Source of the DNA: Alteromonas naphthalenivorans
GTDB lineage: Bacteria; Pseudomonadota; Gammaproteobacteria; Enterobacterales; Alteromonadaceae
Direction of reading: 5' to 3'
Assembly (NCBI RefSeq): GCF_000213655.1
Contig: NC_015554.1
Location: forward strand, 2,604,001-2,668,000
DNA: 64,000 nucleotides
The notes under the pieces were generated by a model that was given only the letters and a program-made list of their open reading frames with translations, had not been told where the DNA came from and did no database searches. Positions 42,910 to 52,056 of this stretch are shown here, piece by piece. Each line of letters begins with the position of its first letter. Positions within the stretch are counted from its first letter, which is position 1. The translations under genes and the position numbers were made by a program.

Positions 42910-43805
42910 GGTTTCTCTAGTCTGAAATGACACACTTTGTAAGTAAGGGGTAGCACGCCATCGACAGCGCTAATATTTTTATAGGCCAACGACAATTTCT
43001 TAATATCACTACGTGACAGCGATTGCTGTTTAGCGCCCGTAGCCCCCGCCCCTACGTTTTTAATTGAACGAAGTAAAGAAAGTACATCTTGGTGCTCATC
43101 AACATAATCTTTATTAATAAGACGGCTAACCCGCAGCCCAGCCCCAAGAAACGAATTAAGCCACAACCTAGCTTCGGGCAAACGTGTTACCGCAGCAGGT
43201 AGTTGGGCAACACTTCTCGCTTTTTGAAGCTCAGAAAAAGAACCACTCACCATAATGGCAATTTCCGCCATGCCCGATGGCTTAAGTACGCGGTAAAGTT
43301 CGCTAGCCACTGCTTGCGGGCTGTTACACCACTGCAATGCCATAGAGGAGAATACCGTACTAAAGCAGCTATTTTGAAATGGTAGAGACTGTGCCGACCC
43401 CTGCTTGAAATTAACATCAGGGAAGCGGGCTTGTGCTCTGTGTACCATGCCTGGTGCAATATCTACCCCGGTGACGTTAGCGCCACGTTGCTGAAGTTCG
43501 TCACTATGGGCTCCCGTTGCACAGCCAATATCAAGTAAGTCGCCTTTTAAAGAAATAGGTAAGTTGTTTAACCCTGCCTGCGCAATTTCGCACTGAATAT
43601 GCGCTTCGTTATCGTACTTATTTGCGGCTTTTGAAAATTGCTTCGCGATCACCGCTTCACTGATCCCGCTTTCAGATTGTGAGTCTAATAAACCATCGGA
43701 GTGACTAGCAGCATGCACTGCAACTGCGCCCTGTTGGCAAAGCGGTTGAGATAAATCTTGTTTAAGCGGCTGTGGCGCTTGTTTAGCTAAAGATTGCGGG
43801 CTCAT
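42906..43805 (-). CDS. bioC: Malonyl-ACP O-methyltransferase BioC
   Basis: BioC methylates malonyl-ACP so that fatty-acid enzymes can build the pimeloyl chain of biotin. The SAM-binding motif LLDIGCATGAHS is near residue 90, and SSMALQWC near residue 155 is BioC-specific. The N-terminus is unusual: about 45 Gln/Ser/Ala-rich residues precede the normal start (VIAKQFSKAANKYD). It overlaps bioF by four bases, which supports the long start. The extra segment parallels low-complexity insertions in the neighbouring BioF. Confidence 0.9.
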   Translation of the reverse strand: MSPQSLAKQAPQPLKQDLSQPLCQQGAVAVHAASHSDGLLDSQSESGISEAVIAKQFSKAANKYDNEAHIQCEIAQAGLNNLPISLKGDLLDIGCATGAHSDELQQRGANVTGVDIAPGMVHRAQARFPDVNFKQGSAQSLPFQNSCFSTVFSSMALQWCNSPQAVASELYRVLKPSGMAEIAIMVSGSFSELQKARSVAQLPAAVTRLPEARLWLNSFLGAGLRVSRLINKDYVDEHQDVLSLLRSIKNVGAGATGAKQQSLSRSDIKKLSLAYKNISAVDGVLPLTYKVCHFRLEKP

Positions 43806-45175
43806 GATATCGACTCCATCGCAAGGGCAATAGCATCAACAAGTACGTCTATATCTTGCTGGGTATGAGTAGCGCTTAGTGTAATGCGCAATCGGTCTTC
43901 CCCTTTTGGTACGGTAGGGTAGCGAATAGCAGGTATCCATATGCCTCGACTTTTTAGGCCATCACTTAATGCTAAAGCGCGCTCAGGGCTACCTACAATA
44001 ATAGGTTGGATTGCACTATGTGAATTAGCCAAGACTAAATCATGATGGGTATTTGACGAAGCTTTGATTGACGAAGCTTTGATTGACGAAGCGTTGTTCG
44101 ATGACGCTTTGAGTATGTGTCCATTTTCGTCTTCGCTGTCATCATTGCTACAACGTGCACTCCCGATTTGGGTACTAAACCGTTCACGAAAATACGCGAT
44201 ATTGTGATTCAAGGCATCGGTTCGACTTGAATCAGCGGCAATATGGGTTAACGAATATAATGTTGCTACTGCTTGGGCCGGTGGCATGGCAGTGGAATAG
44301 ACATAATGCTTGGCAAAATTGACTAGGTAATCAATGAGCGCCTGGCTTCCAGCTATAAACGCACCTGCGGTTCCTACGGCTTTACCGAAGGTGCCCATCA
44401 CGATAGGAACATCGGTTTGAGACAACGCCTGCGCTTCAACGCTGCCCAGCCCGTTTTCACCTAATACACCCATACCATGGGCATCGTCTACCATTAGCCA
44501 TGCTTTGTTTTGCTTTGCTATACCCGCCATATCACGAAGGGGGGCGCTGTCGCCGTCCATACTGAATACACCTTCAGTGACGACTAACTTGTCACTGTTA
44601 CTTGTGGTATCAACCTTTTCTAATAAATTGGATAGGTGAGCTAAATCGTTATGCCTAAAGCGACGCAGCTTGGCTTTGGTTGCCATAGCACCTTCAAGGA
44701 AGGAGGCATGCATAAGCCGATCGGCAAAAATTTCACCGGAATGTTTAATGCCGGCTGCGGCACTTGGGGTTTGATTACTAGCACTTTTATTACTAGCGCT
44801 TTGATTATGAGCACCACTAAATAGCGCCATACATAATGCTTGGTTAGCCGCAAAACCCGAATTAAACAACAACGCAGCGTCTCGATTTAAACCGTCGGCA
44901 ATGTACGCCTCAAGAGCCAAATGTGCTTGGGTATGGCCCGTTACCAGGGGCGAAGCACCGCTGCCACCACCAAATTGTGCCAAGCCTTCTACCCAGCTTT
45001 GCAACACGCCTTCGTGTTGCCGCATGCCAAGGTAATCGTTACTGGCAAAATTTAAATAGTGCTCACCATCAATACAGATAATGTTGTCTTTTTCGTATTG
45101 CTGGCATACCCGCTTGCGCAGGTAACCTCGCTGAGCCCGCTCACTTAAGCGGGCTTCAAGCCAATCGAAGGCCAT
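43802..45175 (-). CDS. bioF: 8-amino-7-oxononanoate synthase BioF, with two insertions
   Basis: BioF condenses pimeloyl-ACP with alanine, using pyridoxal phosphate on Lys265 (TFGKAVGTAGAF); FASNDYLG near residue 43 and VDDAHGMGVLG near residue 229 are conserved. The protein is 457 residues, about 70 longer than usual. The excess sits in two low-complexity insertions: residues about 121-146 (NQSASNKSASNQTPS) and about 338-384 (ASSNNASSIKASSIKASS). Both are encoded by short tandem repeats. The second also contains a diverged type A dispersed repeat (44111-44127). All catalytic regions are intact, so the enzyme is probably active. Confidence 0.93.
   Translation of the reverse strand: MAFDWLEARLSERAQRGYLRKRVCQQYEKDNIICIDGEHYLNFASNDYLGMRQHEGVLQSWVEGLAQFGGGSGASPLVTGHTQAHLALEAYIADGLNRDAALLFNSGFAANQALCMALFSGAHNQSASNKSASNQTPSAAAGIKHSGEIFADRLMHASFLEGAMATKAKLRRFRHNDLAHLSNLLEKVDTTSNSDKLVVTEGVFSMDGDSAPLRDMAGIAKQNKAWLMVDDAHGMGVLGENGLGSVEAQALSQTDVPIVMGTFGKAVGTAGAFIAGSQALIDYLVNFAKHYVYSTAMPPAQAVATLYSLTHIAADSSRTDALNHNIAYFRERFSTQIGSARCSNDDSEDENGHILKASSNNASSIKASSIKASSNTHHDLVLANSHSAIQPIIVGSPERALALSDGLKSRGIWIPAIRYPTVPKGEDRLRITLSATHTQQDIDVLVDAIALAMESIS
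44111..44127. repeat. Diverged type A repeat inside the second BioF insertion
   Basis: On the coding strand, GAAAATGGACACATACTCAAAG matches GAAATTGGACACACACTCAAAG at 18618-18639 at 20 of 22 positions, compared here piecewise. It lies exactly within the extra segment absent from ordinary BioF. Confidence 0.55.
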
Positions 45176-46293
45176 TATGCCTCCGCGGGCTGCTGTTTTT
45201 GTTTACGCGGTGCGCTAGCGTCGTAAAATAAATCGCTAGCATCAGAACCTTGTTCTTGTTGCTGCGCAATTTCTTCTTCTAAGACTTGCTGATGTGCTTC
45301 ATCAGAAAAATCGCGAGTACGTTCGGTGTTTATACCTAACTTCTTAAACAAGATAACGTCTTCGTGGGTGTCAGGGTTAGACGTAGTCAGCAACTTACAA
45401 CCGTAGAAAATAGAGTTCGCACCGGCCATAAAGCATAGCGCTTGCATCTGTTCATTCATGGCTTCACGGCCTGCTGATAAACGCACATGAGATTTAGGCA
45501 TCATGATACGGGCTACCGCGATGGTGCGGATAAACTCGAAATAATCTAAATCTTCTAAACTGGCTAGTGGCGTACCTTTTACTTTAACCAACATGTTAAT
45601 TGGCACACTTTGCGGTTGTTCCGGCAAGTTCGCTAATTGAATCAATAAGCTAGCTCTGTCGCCCGCGGTTTCGCCCATACCCACAATACCGCCAGAACAC
45701 ACATTCATGCCTGCCGCGCGTACGTTTTCAAGGGTGTTTAGTCTGTCTTGATAGGTACGAGTGGTAATGATATCGCCGTAGTATTCAGGCGAGGTATCAA
45801 GGTTGTGGTTGTAATAATCTAGACCAGCCTGTTTAAGCGCTACCGCTTGGTCGCGGGTTAACATGCCAAGGGTCATGCAGGTTTCAAGGCCAAGTTGTTT
45901 AACCTCTTCCACCATTTTTACAATATAAGGCATATCTCTGTCACGTGGGTTACGCCATGCAGCACCCATACAAAAACGAGTAGAGCCTACTTGCTTGGCT
46001 TCTTTTGCTCGTTCAATCACTTTTTCAATTTCAAGCAAGCGCTCTTTTTCTAAGCCGGTATCGTAACGCGCGCTTTGCGGACAATATTTACAATCTTCCG
46101 GGCATGCACCGGTTTTAATCGACAACAAGGTGCTTACTTGTACTTCGTTTGGATTGAAGTGTTGTCTGTGAACTACCTGCGCTTGAAACAGCAAGTCGTT
46201 AAATGGCAAGGCATATAGCGCCTCTACTTCGGCTTGTGACCAATCGTGACGAATTGTATTATTTTGCGCGTCAGGCGCTGAAGCCAGAGTCAT
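45175..46293 (-). CDS. bioB: Biotin synthase BioB
   Basis: BioB is a radical-SAM enzyme that inserts sulfur into dethiobiotin. The iron-sulfur motif is [11 protein letters not shown] near residue 64, and the second-cluster residues lie in [19 protein letters not shown] and [13 protein letters not shown]. The length is 372, with a Gln-rich tail. It is the first gene of bioBFCD and overlaps bioF by one base. It is divergent from bioA across a 98-base control region. Confidence 0.96.
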   Translation of the reverse strand: MTLASAPDAQNNTIRHDWSQAEVEALYALPFNDLLFQAQVVHRQHFNPNEVQVSTLLSIKTGACPEDCKYCPQSARYDTGLEKERLLEIEKVIERAKEAKQVGSTRFCMGAAWRNPRDRDMPYIVKMVEEVKQLGLETCMTLGMLTRDQAVALKQAGLDYYNHNLDTSPEYYGDIITTRTYQDRLNTLENVRAAGMNVCSGGIVGMGETAGDRASLLIQLANLPEQPQSVPINMLVKVKGTPLASLEDLDYFEFIRTIAVARIMMPKSHVRLSAGREAMNEQMQALCFMAGANSIFYGCKLLTTSNPDTHEDVILFKKLGINTERTRDFSDEAHQQVLEEEIAQQQEQGSDASDLFYDASAPRKQKQQPAEA

Positions 46294-46347
46294 TGACTGT
46301 CCTTTACTAATTAAGAATGCTGGCTTAGTCTATGCTGCAAACACGAG

Positions 46348-46380
46348 TTGTCAACTCTGACCATTTCAAAAGCTTTACTA
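46348..46380. promoter_or_regulatory. Candidate BirA operator between bioB and bioA
   Basis: TTGTCAACT (46348-46356), 15 bases, GCTTTACTA (46372-46380). The known gammaproteobacterial BirA box is TTGTAAACC-N14/15-GGTTTACAA; each half here matches 7 of 9 positions with correct spacing. Its place between divergent bio genes fits repression by biotinyl-AMP-bound BirA. Confidence 0.55.
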
Positions 46381-46391
46381 ACGGTTGAATT

Positions 46392-47669
46392 TTGAACAAT
46401 ATAGATTTTGATAAAAAACACATTTGGCATCCTTATACGTCAGCAACCAACCCTTTGCCTTGCTATGAAGTGGTTGGCGCTAAAGGAGCAGAGCTTACGC
46501 TTTCAACGGGCGACGTTTTAGTAGATGGCATGTCGAGTTGGTGGGCGGCCATTCACGGTTACAACCACCCTGTATTAAACCAAGCGGCCCACAGCCAAAT
46601 AGATGCTTTTTCCCATGTGATGTTTGGCGGTATTACCCACCAGCCAGCGGTCGACCTATGTCGCACGCTTCTAGAAATGGTGCCTGATGGTCTTGAACGG
46701 GTCTTTTTAGCCGACTCCGGCTCGGTCTCGGTAGAAGTGGCTATCAAAATGGCCATTCAATACTGGGCGTGCCAAGGCCGCCCTGAAAAATCACGCATCG
46801 TGGCACCGCGTAATGGTTATCATGGCGATACGTTTGCGGCCATGTCGGTATGCGATCCGGTAAACGGCATGCACAGCTTATTTGAGAGTGTATTAAGCAA
46901 ACAACTATTTGCCCCAGCCCCACAAACCCGTTTCGGCCAGACGTTCAGTGAAGACGACATTTTACCTTTAGCCGAGCTGTTCGAAAATCATCATCATGAA
47001 ATGGCAGCGCTTATTCTTGAGCCCGTAGTTCAAGGTGCGGGCGGTATGCGTATTTATCACCCTGAATATTTAAAACGCTGCCGCCAACTCTGCGACAACT
47101 ACGACGTGCTACTTATCTGTGATGAAATCGCTACGGGATTTGGGCGAACAGGCAAGCTATTCGCCTGTGAACATGCCGGCATTTCGCCAGACATTATGTG
47201 TTTAGGAAAAGCTATTACTGGCGGTTACATGACCCTAGCGGCCACCCTATGTACTGAAGATGTAGCGTTGGGTGTTTGCCAAGGCTCCCCCGGTGTATTC
47301 ATGCATGGACCTACTTATATGGGTAACCCATTGGCTTGCGCCGTGGCAAACGCCAGCTTGGCACTTATTAATGAAAATCACTGGCAGCAACAAATCCCCG
47401 CCATTGAGAAACAATTACACACTGAACTGTCAAAATGTGCCAATCTGCCTACGGTAGCCGATTTAAGAGTGCTAGGCGCAATAGGTGTTATTGAAACCGT
47501 TCACCCTGTTAACGTGGCCGATATTCAGCGTCATTTTGTAAAACAAGGTGTGTGGATACGGCCTTTTGGTAAGCTGGTATACATTATGCCTCCGTACATC
47601 ATTAGCCCAGACCAGCTGAGCAAACTCACCCATGCTATTTACACTTATTTAAGCCGGACAGTAAGGTGA
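46392..47669 (+). CDS. bioA: Adenosylmethionine--8-amino-7-oxononanoate aminotransferase BioA
   Basis: BioA is a class III aminotransferase that converts KAPA to DAPA with SAM as amino donor. Signatures: HIWHPYTSA near the start, [16 protein letters not shown] near residue 45, [13 protein letters not shown] near residue 242 and PLP Lys in CLGKAITGG near residue 275. The start is TTG; the alignment [17 protein letters not shown] fits E. coli BioA. Its promoter lies with that of bioB in 46294-46391. Confidence 0.95.
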   Translation: MNNIDFDKKHIWHPYTSATNPLPCYEVVGAKGAELTLSTGDVLVDGMSSWWAAIHGYNHPVLNQAAHSQIDAFSHVMFGGITHQPAVDLCRTLLEMVPDGLERVFLADSGSVSVEVAIKMAIQYWACQGRPEKSRIVAPRNGYHGDTFAAMSVCDPVNGMHSLFESVLSKQLFAPAPQTRFGQTFSEDDILPLAELFENHHHEMAALILEPVVQGAGGMRIYHPEYLKRCRQLCDNYDVLLICDEIATGFGRTGKLFACEHAGISPDIMCLGKAITGGYMTLAATLCTEDVALGVCQGSPGVFMHGPTYMGNPLACAVANASLALINENHWQQQIPAIEKQLHTELSKCANLPTVADLRVLGAIGVIETVHPVNVADIQRHFVKQGVWIRPFGKLVYIMPPYIISPDQLSKLTHAIYTYLSRTVR

Positions 47670-47788
47670 CTTATAAGGTTAAAAAACAAGGCAAAAAATA
47701 GGGGTGAAAATTAAGGGGTGCGATGACTGGTCTAATAAAATTTATATGCTTTTAATTGCTGAAAAATAACTTTAGGTCAGTCATTTAT

Positions 47789-48310
47789 ATGTTCATACGC
47801 GTTGTCGATAAAATCGTTTTTGCCACTCTGTTTGTTGCCGCATTGCAAGTGCCTATTTTAGCCGATCACTATAGACAGTATTTAAGCGGCTATTACGATG
47901 CAACCCGCGAAGAAGTGTCGGCCATGTCGGCATTAGCAACGCAGCATGGCTATGCATCAGTGGGGGCAATGTTAAATGCACTAAGGCAAAACAGTGAAGC
48001 TGTGGTGAGGGCAGATGCAGAACGTAAATCGGCGCTTTACACCAAGCTAAGCCATATAGAGCAAGGGGTCAAGCCCCTTGAGTACGGGCATTATTATGAA
48101 AAAGCCTGGTATATGGTCTCCCCTTCAAACGCGCCTACGCTGCAAAAGGTGTTGGGTAATTTCAGCCCGTCGGTGCCGCTTACGCCATCTTCCATTGTTT
48201 TCAGTTTTATTACTGCTTTGCTAGTTAATTTATTATTGTGGAGCCCTTACCTTTGCTACTGCCAAGTTAGGCACTTGAAGCACAAACCGCGGCACGCCAG
48301 CTATCGCTAA
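47789..48310 (+). CDS. DUF2937 family inner-membrane protein
   Basis: This 173-residue protein has a hydrophobic N-terminal helix (VDKIVFATLFVAALQVPILAD), a helical periplasmic or cytoplasmic centre (residues 30-130), and a second TM segment near residues 136-158. A basic tail follows. The layout fits DUF2937, whose function is unknown. The ATG at 47789 is preferred over an upstream TTG because it begins the conserved MFIRVVDK segment. It follows bioA by 119 bases and is probably its own transcript. Confidence 0.7.
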   Translation: MFIRVVDKIVFATLFVAALQVPILADHYRQYLSGYYDATREEVSAMSALATQHGYASVGAMLNALRQNSEAVVRADAERKSALYTKLSHIEQGVKPLEYGHYYEKAWYMVSPSNAPTLQKVLGNFSPSVPLTPSSIVFSFITALLVNLLLWSPYLCYCQVRHLKHKPRHASYR

Positions 48311-48523
48311 CGCACTTTTTGCGCTGCCTATTTCCCTATCTATTTCCCTGTCTATTTCTCCTACTTTTTTCTTCTAAAATGCACTTTGAGTAAATTCTAT
48401 GCAAATTTGGCACTCTCCATGCTACAACCTTATTACGAGTTTTATTGTTTCAGCATAAACAAACTATGCCAATTACAAAAAACGCAATTATTTTAGTTAG
48501 TTAAATAGTAAGGAAGAATCATA

Positions 48524-48805
48524 ATGCCTACTGACGCACAATTACTTATTGGGAAAGTGTTGCAAATAAAAGACAAAATTAGTGCAAAACGTCATTGTAT
48601 CCCTAACGAGTTACAGACTGAATGGAACGCACTTGATAAGAAAACAGCCTGCTTCGAAAGCACCGCCATTTTTAAATCTGCGGTGAAAGGTCAACATACC
48701 AGCAAGCAACTTGCCTACTCTGGTTCAGTTAAGGAATTATCAGGTTTAGTTAGCCGCTTGAACGCGCTAAATGAAGAAGTTACGATTGCGCAGGTTAAGC
48801 ACTAA
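48524..48805 (+). CDS. Hypothetical protein, 93 residues
   Basis: I do not recognise this protein. It is soluble, helical and mildly basic, with two Cys, and no signal or TM segment. The ATG has a clear ribosome binding site (AAGGAAG, 8 bases upstream). Codon use resembles that of neighbouring genes. No partner gene is adjacent; 48311-48523 upstream is AT-rich and likely holds its promoter. Downstream, 48806-49002 contains a short direct repeat (CTCAAACAAAGG, twice) and no gene. Confidence 0.6.
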   Translation: MPTDAQLLIGKVLQIKDKISAKRHCIPNELQTEWNALDKKTACFESTAIFKSAVKGQHTSKQLAYSGSVKELSGLVSRLNALNEEVTIAQVKH

Positions 48806-49002
48806 CAAAGGCGCTGCTATTTTCTAACTCAAGCTTCTCAAACAAAGGTTCTCAAACAAAGGCTTTTAGGCTCTACCTTAGTTTTTGTTTCTTAGCGTTG
48901 TGAAAACAACTGCGCCTTTTATTATTGAAGCAATCTTGGCTATTGGGCATACATTTGTAGCTACATAAGGCTTTAGAAATTAGTACTTAATATACCGGTT
49001 AT

Positions 49003-50214
49003 TTACGTAGCAGCTTTTGTAGACAGTAGCACTAGCGTACGCACTTTGCGTGTACCGTAACTGGCTAAGCGAACAAAGTCGTCTCTTGCCACCGGAATGT
49101 GTTGAAATTCAACACGCTGACTTTCGTTTTGACTATTGCCTTCGTCAGCATCGGGATCGTGCAAGTAAAAGCATTGTTCATCGTAACTGGTAATAGCCAC
49201 CCAATGTGGTGCTTTTTTCTTATCAAATGCATAGGTGCTTATTAAGCACACCACTGCTTTACCAGCATCTAGGGCCTGTTCTATAACATCAACCCGCCAC
49301 TCTTCAGTAGCAATAGCCATATTGCTTTTTTGTGCTTGAAGCAAAAAGTCAGCTTCTACTTGCCCAACAATATGCTTTTTATGCTCACTTCTTACGCCAT
49401 CTACAAACAATGGCAAAGGCTGGTTAATCAGAACTTCTGCCGTAAACCCTTCCAATTGTGCCGCTAGCGCCAATCCAATAGGGTGGCAACCGCCATGACC
49501 TGACGTCATAAATATTGTGGTCGCCGTACGCCAAATCGCTAATTCTTTTTGCTGGTTCATTTCATAATTATTTTGCAACGAACACATAGCCATCATTAAT
49601 GCTGATGGTCCACAGGTAAATTCAGTCGTTTGCTGATACCAAGGGTATATAGCGTGAGACATGGCTTTCGATGACACCAATACCTTCTGCATACGCAAGG
49701 CATTTGAATGATCGTCGTAATAATCAACGTACATACCGAACTGTTTAAAGCCTAGCCGTTGGTAAAGTGAAATAGCGCCTTTATTGTCCGCAGACACTTC
49801 CAGGCGCATAAAGCGCTTTCCCCTGGCTAACGCCTGCTCCCCTAGTCTCGCAATCAACTTTTCAGCAATTCCAAAACCACGGGCTTCGGGCAACACCGCA
49901 ATGGAATACAACCGAGTAAGTTGTGTTCCTCTGCGTAGCAACAGTAATCCATAACCCGCAAGCGAAACCCCTTGCGCGGTGTGATGCTCGGCAATATAAA
50001 ACTCAGCATGTTTGGCCGTAACGTAAAAACGAAAACGACGGACATTCAGCTTATCGCTTTTAAAGCATGTGTTTTCAATGTGTTGTATTTGTTTCACATC
50101 ATCTAACGTGGCTTTTCTCAATTGAACATTGTTAGCGGCATTCTTTTCAGCTTCATCCCCACCTTTACGTTCAGGTGCAAGTTTATTATATTCAGGCGCA
50201 AGTGCATTGTTCAT
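49003..50214 (-). CDS. GNAT acetyltransferase fused to a C39-like cysteine peptidase
   Basis: This is a two-domain protein of 403 residues. Residues 30-175 are a RimI-like GNAT domain (LYSIAVLPEARGFGIAEKLIARLG with the acetyl-CoA loop, then ISLYQRLGFKQFG). Residues 190-400 are a peptidase_C39-like domain with candidate Cys in TTEFTCGPSALMMAM (near residue 201), His in HWVAITSYD (near residue 350) and Asp in YLHDPDAD. The C39 fold is known from bacteriocin leader peptidases and related papain-like enzymes. It is two bases downstream of a RimK-like ligase gene, so the two are cotranslated. Related pairs occur in other proteobacteria, by memory; function undetermined. Confidence 0.85.
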   Translation of the reverse strand: MNNALAPEYNKLAPERKGGDEAEKNAANNVQLRKATLDDVKQIQHIENTCFKSDKLNVRRFRFYVTAKHAEFYIAEHHTAQGVSLAGYGLLLLRRGTQLTRLYSIAVLPEARGFGIAEKLIARLGEQALARGKRFMRLEVSADNKGAISLYQRLGFKQFGMYVDYYDDHSNALRMQKVLVSSKAMSHAIYPWYQQTTEFTCGPSALMMAMCSLQNNYEMNQQKELAIWRTATTIFMTSGHGGCHPIGLALAAQLEGFTAEVLINQPLPLFVDGVRSEHKKHIVGQVEADFLLQAQKSNMAIATEEWRVDVIEQALDAGKAVVCLISTYAFDKKKAPHWVAITSYDEQCFYLHDPDADEGNSQNESQRVEFQHIPVARDDFVRLASYGTRKVRTLVLLSTKAAT

Positions 50215-50216
50215 GC

Positions 50217-51716
50217 TTATCGCCCTCGCCGCTCTAGTCTGTCAGCAAATTCTTGCATAATTAACTCATACAAGGCTTTGCCTAAATACTTATCTTCCAC
50301 TCCAGCATCTATGCTTGGGTTGTCGTTTACTTCAATCACGTATACCTGATTGCCCGAATGCTTGATGTCTACACCATATAAACCATCACCCACAACCTTT
50401 GCTGCTTTAATTGCTGCCTGCAATACCGGCTTCGGTACTTCAAAGGTTGGCATAGTGGTAAAGCCACCGGATGAAAAACGCTCGCCTTGATGGTGATAAA
50501 TTTGCCAGTGATTTCGCGCCATAAAATACTGACACGCATAAATCGGCTTACCGCCCAACATACCAATACGCCAATCAAACTCGGTAAAAATATATTCTTG
50601 AACCAGTACTAAGGCCGATTCAGCTAACATTTCGACTAATCGAGCTTTTAACACGTCACGGTTTTCTGCTTTGTGCACCCCTCTCGAAAATGAGCTTTCA
50701 GGTAACTTCAATACCAAAGGTAAGCCGAATTCTTCAATAAGCTTATCGCAGGTTTCATCATCTGAATTCGACACAAAAGTGGCTTTCGGTGCCGGTACTT
50801 TTTGATAAGTAAACGCATCTTGTAAAAACACTTTGTTGCAACAGCGCAATATAGACTGGGTATCATCCATCACTATCACTCCTTCACGCTCAGCCGCTCT
50901 GGCTAAACGGTAGGTATGATGGTCTATCGCCGTAGTTTCACGAATAAATAACGCATCATAGTGCCCCAAATCTTCAGGCGACAAACGTGAAACCACATCA
51001 GCTCTAAAACCCACCTTCTCAGCCGCTTTTACAAAGTGACGAATGGCTCTTTCATCGCTAGGAGGCGTCGACTCATCAGGGTTAACTAAAATAGCCATAT
51101 CCCAACGAGTGCGCTTACTTACTTTAGAAGCGCGCCACTGTTTCGTAGTGTAGTTTTCTAACTGTGCAATACACTGTTGCTGTTGTTTACTGTCTAGCGC
51201 GGTAAAGGGCTTCGCAGCAATATCAGCAAAGCCAACCACATTATGTTTACTACTTACTTTTTTACCTTCCTTTTTGTCTGCACGGGAATCAGATACCGAC
51301 AGGGTAAGTAGCAAAATTGGACACGGATATTTTTCAAACGCTTGACGGGCGACACGCTTGAAACGCTGATCTTTAACTTCACCAAAAAGTACTAATAAAG
51401 GTGCAGTAGGAATGTCAATTTCATCCACGGGTAGCGACAATGCAAAAGGCAGCCTATCCACACTGCGTGCTTCTGCTAGTCGTAAATCGTTTATGGTATT
51501 TACACCGGGTAATACTAAATGGTTACGCGCCTGCGCTAACAATGAACAGTAATACCCTTGGCTTAAATAGCGGGTAGTATCACACAGGTTTATCACCCGT
51601 ATTTTTGGTTCATTAAGCTTCGGAAACTCCGCCAAGTAATCTTGAAAGGTAAGTACCGTTAACGCTGTTTCGCTAAATGGCGTAACATCGTCAGCCACAA
51701 TCAACGTATTGTGCAT
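50217..51716 (-). CDS. RimK-like ATP-grasp ligase with N-terminal RLAN domain
   Basis: This 499-residue protein has an N-terminal RimK-like associated domain (residues 1-180) and a C-terminal ATP-grasp ligase (about residues 290-490). The latter has LPLVLKLPESSFSRGVHK (ATP-binding Lys and glycine-type loop), LVQEYIFTEFDWRIGML, and metal-binding Asp/Glu/Asn in YGVDIKHSGNQVYVIEVNDNPS. ATP-grasp enzymes of this group ligate amino acids to peptides or to protein C-termini; RimK adds Glu to ribosomal protein S6. This one is longer than RimK and is paired with the GNAT/C39 fusion. Substrate unknown. Confidence 0.87.
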   Translation of the reverse strand: MHNTLIVADDVTPFSETALTVLTFQDYLAEFPKLNEPKIRVINLCDTTRYLSQGYYCSLLAQARNHLVLPGVNTINDLRLAEARSVDRLPFALSLPVDEIDIPTAPLLVLFGEVKDQRFKRVARQAFEKYPCPILLLTLSVSDSRADKKEGKKVSSKHNVVGFADIAAKPFTALDSKQQQQCIAQLENYTTKQWRASKVSKRTRWDMAILVNPDESTPPSDERAIRHFVKAAEKVGFRADVVSRLSPEDLGHYDALFIRETTAIDHHTYRLARAAEREGVIVMDDTQSILRCCNKVFLQDAFTYQKVPAPKATFVSNSDDETCDKLIEEFGLPLVLKLPESSFSRGVHKAENRDVLKARLVEMLAESALVLVQEYIFTEFDWRIGMLGGKPIYACQYFMARNHWQIYHHQGERFSSGGFTTMPTFEVPKPVLQAAIKAAKVVGDGLYGVDIKHSGNQVYVIEVNDNPSIDAGVEDKYLGKALYELIMQEFADRLERRGR

Positions 51717-52056
51717 GTAATTCGCTTCTAAATAATATTAAGTAAGTTACAATTCGAGTAGTGCGATATTTGAAGTAATACTCACTACCGCTCGAGTAAG
51801 ATTGGCGCTGAGTTTACGCCGAAAGTGAAAATTGCAAAGCGAATTGAGCACGGCTTTTTTTCATCGTTAAGACAACGAAAACTAATCTATCCAGTAGGGT
51901 TATTGATAGCGAAGAGCTGTCGCACGATAGAAGGCGCTAGTCTGTGATTCACACTCAGCCGAAATGAGGCGAAAGCCGAAGAAAGCGATCGTTTTCACTT
52001 AGCTTTTTTATAAAAAATACTGCGAACATATTTTAGAGAAACAAGTAGGAGATTGT
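51717..52056. other. 340-base intergenic region, possible leader of the CaCA exchanger
   Basis: Between the divergent ligase and exchanger genes I see no reading frame worth naming. The sequence 51950-51990 contains complementary pieces (GCCG...CGGC-like, around CAGCCGAAATGAGGCG and AAAGCCG) and a T-run at 51857-51863. These could belong to a leader RNA, but I recognise no riboswitch class. GTAGGAG at 52047-52053 is the ribosome binding site of the exchanger. Confidence 0.4.

Noticed and set aside
46294..46302. TGACTGTCC directly upstream of bioB, resembling the type B repeat
   Set aside because: Only nine bases match, and on the coding strand they are the ribosome binding region AAAGGACAGTCA before the ATG; more likely coincidence.
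51314..51326. AAATTGGACAC in the RimK-like gene
   Set aside because: It matches only the first 11 bases of type A and continues differently; weaker than the copies kept.
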